A stretch of DNA of 64,000 nucleotides from Verrucomicrobium spinosum DSM 4136 = JCM 18804 (lineage in GTDB: Bacteria; Verrucomicrobiota; Verrucomicrobiia; Verrucomicrobiales; Verrucomicrobiaceae), in contig NZ_ABIZ01000001.1 of NCBI RefSeq assembly GCF_000172155.1, positions 4,063,105-4,127,104 on the forward strand. The letters are read 5' to 3'. Positions within the stretch are counted from its first letter, which is position 1, and each line of letters opens with the position of its first letter. Position numbers and translations under genes: made by a program. This document shows, in pieces, positions 60,850 to 64,000 of the stretch. The notes beneath the pieces are model-generated. The model was not told where the DNA came from and made no database searches. It saw only the letters and a program-made list of their open reading frames with translations.

Positions 60850-62052
60850 ATGATCTTCTTCAGTGGTCACGGCATCCTCATACCCGTCTTTGCAGTCATT
60901 GGCTTTTTCGTTGGTTTTATTGCTACATCGGCCGCGGTAGCCATGATGAATCTGTCACTGGCTTGGGTGCCGGTCGGCGGTGCTTGGGCCTCGGCCCTGT
61001 GTGTCATGCTCTACGCCAAGACCATCGGAAAGACTGTCGATAACCCATACATTGATCCAGCCACAGGTCGCCCGGCGGTGTACCGCAAGCGACACACGTT
61101 CTTTTTCATCCCGGCATTCCCCTGGGCGGTGCTCGGGATGATCGGGGCAGCGTTTATCTCGGTGGGTGCTCTGTTCGCTCCGAAAGATGGATTTGATTCT
61201 GCCGACTCGTCGAACAGCGCGGAGGAAGCCCGCTTCGAATCCGCCAATCGAAAGATCACGACGAACAACGACGGAGTGGCCCACGGCAACTCGCCGGAGG
61301 CAGAGAAGCTGGCTGCGGAGTTCTCTGCCAAACTCAAGTCACTGCGTGACGTTGGCATCGAACCCTCCAAAAAACGCTCCGTGTCTCTGTCGGGCGGAGA
61401 GTTCATCACCTTCTGTCACCTTGCAGGAGACACCTGTGTCTTTCTCGTCCACGTACCAGAGTTGCGGAAGTACACGGACGAAGCCAAGGAATTCATGGGA
61501 GAAGCGGCTTGGGGGGTAGCACAGCATTGTCTGGCAACGCTCCCTGACAAGCCCGAAGAAGTGGCCGTGGGTGTCCGGGGAATCGCTCTCTATGACCGCG
61601 TCCTTACTGGTACTGGAGCAGCCGATGAAACCACCGCGCCACAGGTTCACAAAGGTGCAAGCTCCAAGGATGTCCTGTTCCGTTACTTTGAAGTCAAAGA
61701 ACCCAAGTCTGCCGGAGCATCAAACCAGCGCCCGACTGCTTCCGCCGCAGTTGAAAAGACTCCAGAACCCACCGCACCCGCCAGCACTCCTCCTGTCGCC
61801 ACGGCGGAGATGACTCCGGCAGAGACCCCCTCCCCTGCCCCCGTCTCAACGGCGGCCGCATTGCCAACTGCTGTGAAGGACTGGAAAAGCGCGGATGGCC
61901 GGGTGCTGAGCGCCAGCCTGGAAGGCTTTGCCAGTGCGACCATCGCCCGATTCAAGCGTGCTGCAGACGGCGTCATTTTCGAGGTGCCCGTCGAGAAATT
62001 TGACGCTGCGACCCAGGCAGAAATCAACGCCCTGTATCCAAAAGGGCAATAG
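60850..62052 (+). CDS. Membrane protein with C-terminal SHD1-like domain
   Basis: This 400-residue protein has two or three N-terminal membrane segments (about 8-35, 38-57 and 85-110), a soluble middle domain of unknown type (about 150-280), a P/A/T-rich linker (290-345) and a C-terminal segment DGRVLSASLEGFASATIARF then GVIFEVPVEKFDAATQAEI. The latter fits SHD1, a domain common in Verrucomicrobia and Planctomycetes secreted or membrane proteins. Function unknown. It is convergent with the sigma54 regulator gene, stops two bases apart. Confidence 0.75.
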   Translation: MIFFSGHGILIPVFAVIGFFVGFIATSAAVAMMNLSLAWVPVGGAWASALCVMLYAKTIGKTVDNPYIDPATGRPAVYRKRHTFFFIPAFPWAVLGMIGAAFISVGALFAPKDGFDSADSSNSAEEARFESANRKITTNNDGVAHGNSPEAEKLAAEFSAKLKSLRDVGIEPSKKRSVSLSGGEFITFCHLAGDTCVFLVHVPELRKYTDEAKEFMGEAAWGVAQHCLATLPDKPEEVAVGVRGIALYDRVLTGTGAADETTAPQVHKGASSKDVLFRYFEVKEPKSAGASNQRPTASAAVEKTPEPTAPASTPPVATAEMTPAETPSPAPVSTAAALPTAVKDWKSADGRVLSASLEGFASATIARFKRAADGVIFEVPVEKFDAATQAEINALYPKGQ

Positions 62053-62054
62053 TC

Positions 62055-63521
62055 CTACCCTTTGGCCAGATGCGGGAAGCGGCGGTAGATACGGCTGCGG
62101 TTTACGTCCAGCAACCGTGCCGCTTCGGCAACATTGCCGCCTGTCTGCTCCAGGGCTCGTTGAATCAGGACCTGTTCGGCCTCTTCGAGGTTGAACGGGA
62201 TCCCTTCCGAGGTCGAGATGTTGACGGCCGGGCGGTGGGGTGCGGGCCGGTCACCAGACGGTTCCAGCAGCTGCAGATGCTCCTTCCTGATCGTCTCTCC
62301 ACCGCTGAGGATAAGAGCCCGCTCGATGACGTTTTTCAACTCGCGCACGTTTCCGGGGAAGGCGTAATTTCCCAATACCGCAAGCGCCTCCCGGCTGAGA
62401 GAGGGCGCCGTCATGCCCATCTCCCCAGCGAACAGGCTCAGGAAGTGGGACGACAGCAATGACAAATCCTCAGAGCGCTCCCGGAGGGGTGGCGTATGCA
62501 CCGAGTAGCGGGCCAACCGGAAGTACAAGTCCTGACGGAAGTCGCCGGAGGCTATCTTGTCCTGCAGGTTCGCGTTGGTGGCACTCACCACCCGTACGTC
62601 CACTTTGCGCGGCTTGGTGCCGCCCACTGGGGTCACCTGCCCGTCCTCCAGTACGCGCAAGAGCTTGGCCTGGAGCGTGGCTGGCATGTCACCTATTTCA
62701 TCAAGGAACAACGTCCCTCCATCAGCCAGCTCGAAGTACCCTTTGCGATCGTTAGTGGCTCCTGTGAAACTGCCCTTCAGGTGGCCAAAGAAGAGTGACT
62801 CCGCCAGTTCTCCCGGCACAGCCACACAGTTCACGGCAACGAAGGGCCCATCTGCACGGGGGCTGTGATGGTGCACAGCCCGGGCCACAAGCTCCTTGCC
62901 CGTCCCACTCTCTCCAGTGATCAGCACGCTGGTTTTTCCGAACTGTTGGAGGCGATTGATGTCTTCCAAAATACGCCTCAGGTGCGGGCTCTCGCCCACG
63001 AAGCCGCCAAGTCCCCAACGCTGGGCTTCACGTGTCGCCAGACTGGAAAGGCGCTGTGCAGCCTTGTCCCGCGCCTGCTCCGCCTCGCGACGTTTCAGGA
63101 TTTCCTGCTCCAGCTCGTCATTGCGCTGCTGGAGCTCACGGGTGAGCAGGCTGAGCTTCAGATGCGTCGCCACGCGGGTGACCACCTCCTGCGCCTGAAA
63201 TGGCTTGTAAATATAGTCCACCGCCCCCACTTGAAAGCCGCGGACCACACTTTCGATCTCATTGCGGCTGGTGACAAAAATCACGGGAATGTTGCGCGTC
63301 TCGTCCGCCGCCTTGAGCTCGCGACATACCATGAACCCATCCTGACCTGGCATCATCACATCCAGCAGAATGAGATCCGGCTTGGCCTTGGGAGCAAGCT
63401 GTAGCGCATCCCTCCCATTGGAGACCGCGAGAATCTCGTACCCCCTGGGTTCGAGGACATTGCTGATGAGACTGAGGCTCGCCGGGGTGTCGTCGGCGAT
63501 GAGAATACGTTGACGGATCAT
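62055..63521 (-). CDS. Sigma54-dependent response regulator (NtrC family)
   Basis: This 488-residue protein has an N-terminal receiver domain (phospho-acceptor D54 in ILLDVMMPG, K107), a coiled-coil linker (about 122-165), an AAA+ domain (Walker A GESGTGKE 203-210; LFLDEIGDMP) and a C-terminal Fis-type helix-turn-helix (NVAEAARLLDVNRSRIYRRF). The sigma54-contact loop reads GSFTGA (250-255) instead of the usual GAFTGA, a change seen in some active members. The kinase gene lies 14 bases upstream on the same strand, forming a two-component unit. Confidence 0.95.
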   Translation of the reverse strand: MIRQRILIADDTPASLSLISNVLEPRGYEILAVSNGRDALQLAPKAKPDLILLDVMMPGQDGFMVCRELKAADETRNIPVIFVTSRNEIESVVRGFQVGAVDYIYKPFQAQEVVTRVATHLKLSLLTRELQQRNDELEQEILKRREAEQARDKAAQRLSSLATREAQRWGLGGFVGESPHLRRILEDINRLQQFGKTSVLITGESGTGKELVARAVHHHSPRADGPFVAVNCVAVPGELAESLFFGHLKGSFTGATNDRKGYFELADGGTLFLDEIGDMPATLQAKLLRVLEDGQVTPVGGTKPRKVDVRVVSATNANLQDKIASGDFRQDLYFRLARYSVHTPPLRERSEDLSLLSSHFLSLFAGEMGMTAPSLSREALAVLGNYAFPGNVRELKNVIERALILSGGETIRKEHLQLLEPSGDRPAPHRPAVNISTSEGIPFNLEEAEQVLIQRALEQTGGNVAEAARLLDVNRSRIYRRFPHLAKG

Positions 63522-63535
63522 GCAGGTGAGTTCGA

Positions 63536-64000
63536 TCAGGTGACGGGGATTTGCGCCACAATGCGTTGGATGGTCTTCATGTCATAGCTGGCCAGGAACC
63601 CCCGAAGGTGCTGTGCCAGCCGTTCTCCGGCAGGGCCCAGTTGTTCCAGTTCGACGAGGCATCCCTTGAGCACGGTGGCGCTGTGCAGCTCTGCGGCCAT
63701 GGTGAGACGGGTGGCGAGCTCTTCGGGCAGGGATACTTGTCGAAGATCCACCGACTCCTCCCCGCTGGCGGGCCCCTCTGGCAAAGGCTCGTACTCGAAC
63801 TTCACATCCAGCAGTGTCTCGATGCACCCGTAGATGCGCTCAGCGCGAAACGGCTTGGCCACGAAGTCATCGCACCCCGTTTTGAGATAAGCCTCCCGCT
63901 CATGAGCCAGGGCGGAGGCGGATGTCGCCACGATCTTGAGCCCCATGCTGCCAAACTCCTCGACCAGTCGTCGGGTGGCTTCGATGCCGTCCAGCTCGGG
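63536..64000 (-). CDS. Hybrid histidine kinase, C-terminal receiver part (5' end outside window)
   Basis: The frame is open to the window edge. Visible are PELDGIEATRRLVEEFG, KIVATSASAL, GCDDFVAKPFRAERIY, the C-terminal half of a receiver domain with the conserved Lys in AKPF, followed by a helical tail of about 75 residues (SLPEELATRLTMAAELH) often seen at the end of hybrid kinases. The HATPase part is beyond the window. It is presumably the cognate partner of the sigma54 activator. Signal unknown. Confidence 0.85.
   Translation of the reverse strand, partial: PELDGIEATRRLVEEFGSMGLKIVATSASALAHEREAYLKTGCDDFVAKPFRAERIYGCIETLLDVKFEYEPLPEGPASGEESVDLRQVSLPEELATRLTMAAELHSATVLKGCLVELEQLGPAGERLAQHLRGFLASYDMKTIQRIVAQIPVT

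Overview
This 64 kb window looks like chromosomal DNA of a heterotrophic member of the Verrucomicrobiota, probably close to Verrucomicrobiaceae (Prosthecobacter/Roseimicrobium-like). The reasons are the gene families: a planctomycete-type cytochrome plus PSD1 protein (DUF1549/DUF1553), a DUF1501 protein, two formylglycine-type sulfatases, two ECF sigma factors of the Rhodopirellula/Verrucomicrobium type each paired with a FecR/LamG anti-sigma-like membrane protein, an SHD1-tailed membrane protein and a PQQ-type beta-propeller. Base composition is GC-rich, and many genes lack a clear Shine-Dalgarno. No rRNA, CRISPR array or prophage was seen. The genus is inference.

Layout. 1-6.9 kb is accessory: tiny related beta-rich proteins, a GNAT enzyme, and a 2.4-2.5 kb segment in tandem duplicate. 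Each duplicate carries the 3' half of a DUF3592 membrane gene, a 65-residue protein, a REP-like hairpin and a REP-associated tyrosine transposase (RAYT). 6.9-12.5 kb holds a HEPN-like protein behind a terminator-like leader, a parS-like site, a large SWIM/SNF2 ATPase and a divergent parA. 12.6-20.4 kb holds the two sigma/FecR-LamG pairs, a nested foldback element, a Nudix hydrolase and an internalin-type LRR protein. 20.5-27.5 kb holds the PSD1 and DUF1501 genes, separated by a fatty acid hydroxylase family gene, a five-fold 136-bp tandem array and a Tat/lipoprotein glycosidase. 27.6-36.6 kb is mixed: CDGSH protein, AlkX/YcaQ-like glycosylase, cupin, sulfatases, MscL, coupled acetyltransferase/nitrilase, HPF and NhaR. 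36.8-46.1 kb has a zinc peptidase, TerC, a secreted alpha/beta hydrolase, a beta-propeller protein, uronate isomerase and ADP-heptose epimerase. Between the last two sits a four-helix-bundle (S23/IVP) gene enclosed by 77-bp inverted repeats. 46.1-64 kb has an ArnT-like glycosyltransferase, pnp-rpsO, a group of small DUF1579/SRPBCC/DUF1428/YCII proteins, arylamine N-acetyltransferase, tRNA-Gly, trpC, two pseudopilin-like proteins, an NPP-type phosphodiesterase, and a two-component unit of hybrid kinase (cut by the window edge) and sigma54 activator.

How the genes may work together. The sulfatases, PSD1/DUF1501 proteins, uronate isomerase, glycosidase and beta-propeller protein fit a lifestyle of degrading sulfated or uronic-acid-containing polysaccharides, with the FecR/LamG sigma systems as likely surface-signalling regulators. 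The most unusual content is in the repeats: the RAYT/REP segmental duplication, the inverted-repeat-bounded S23 cassette, the MITE-within-MITE foldback, the 136-bp structured array, and a cluster of palindromes sharing a CTTTAG core. All assignments come from reading motifs and alignments by eye; no database search was run.
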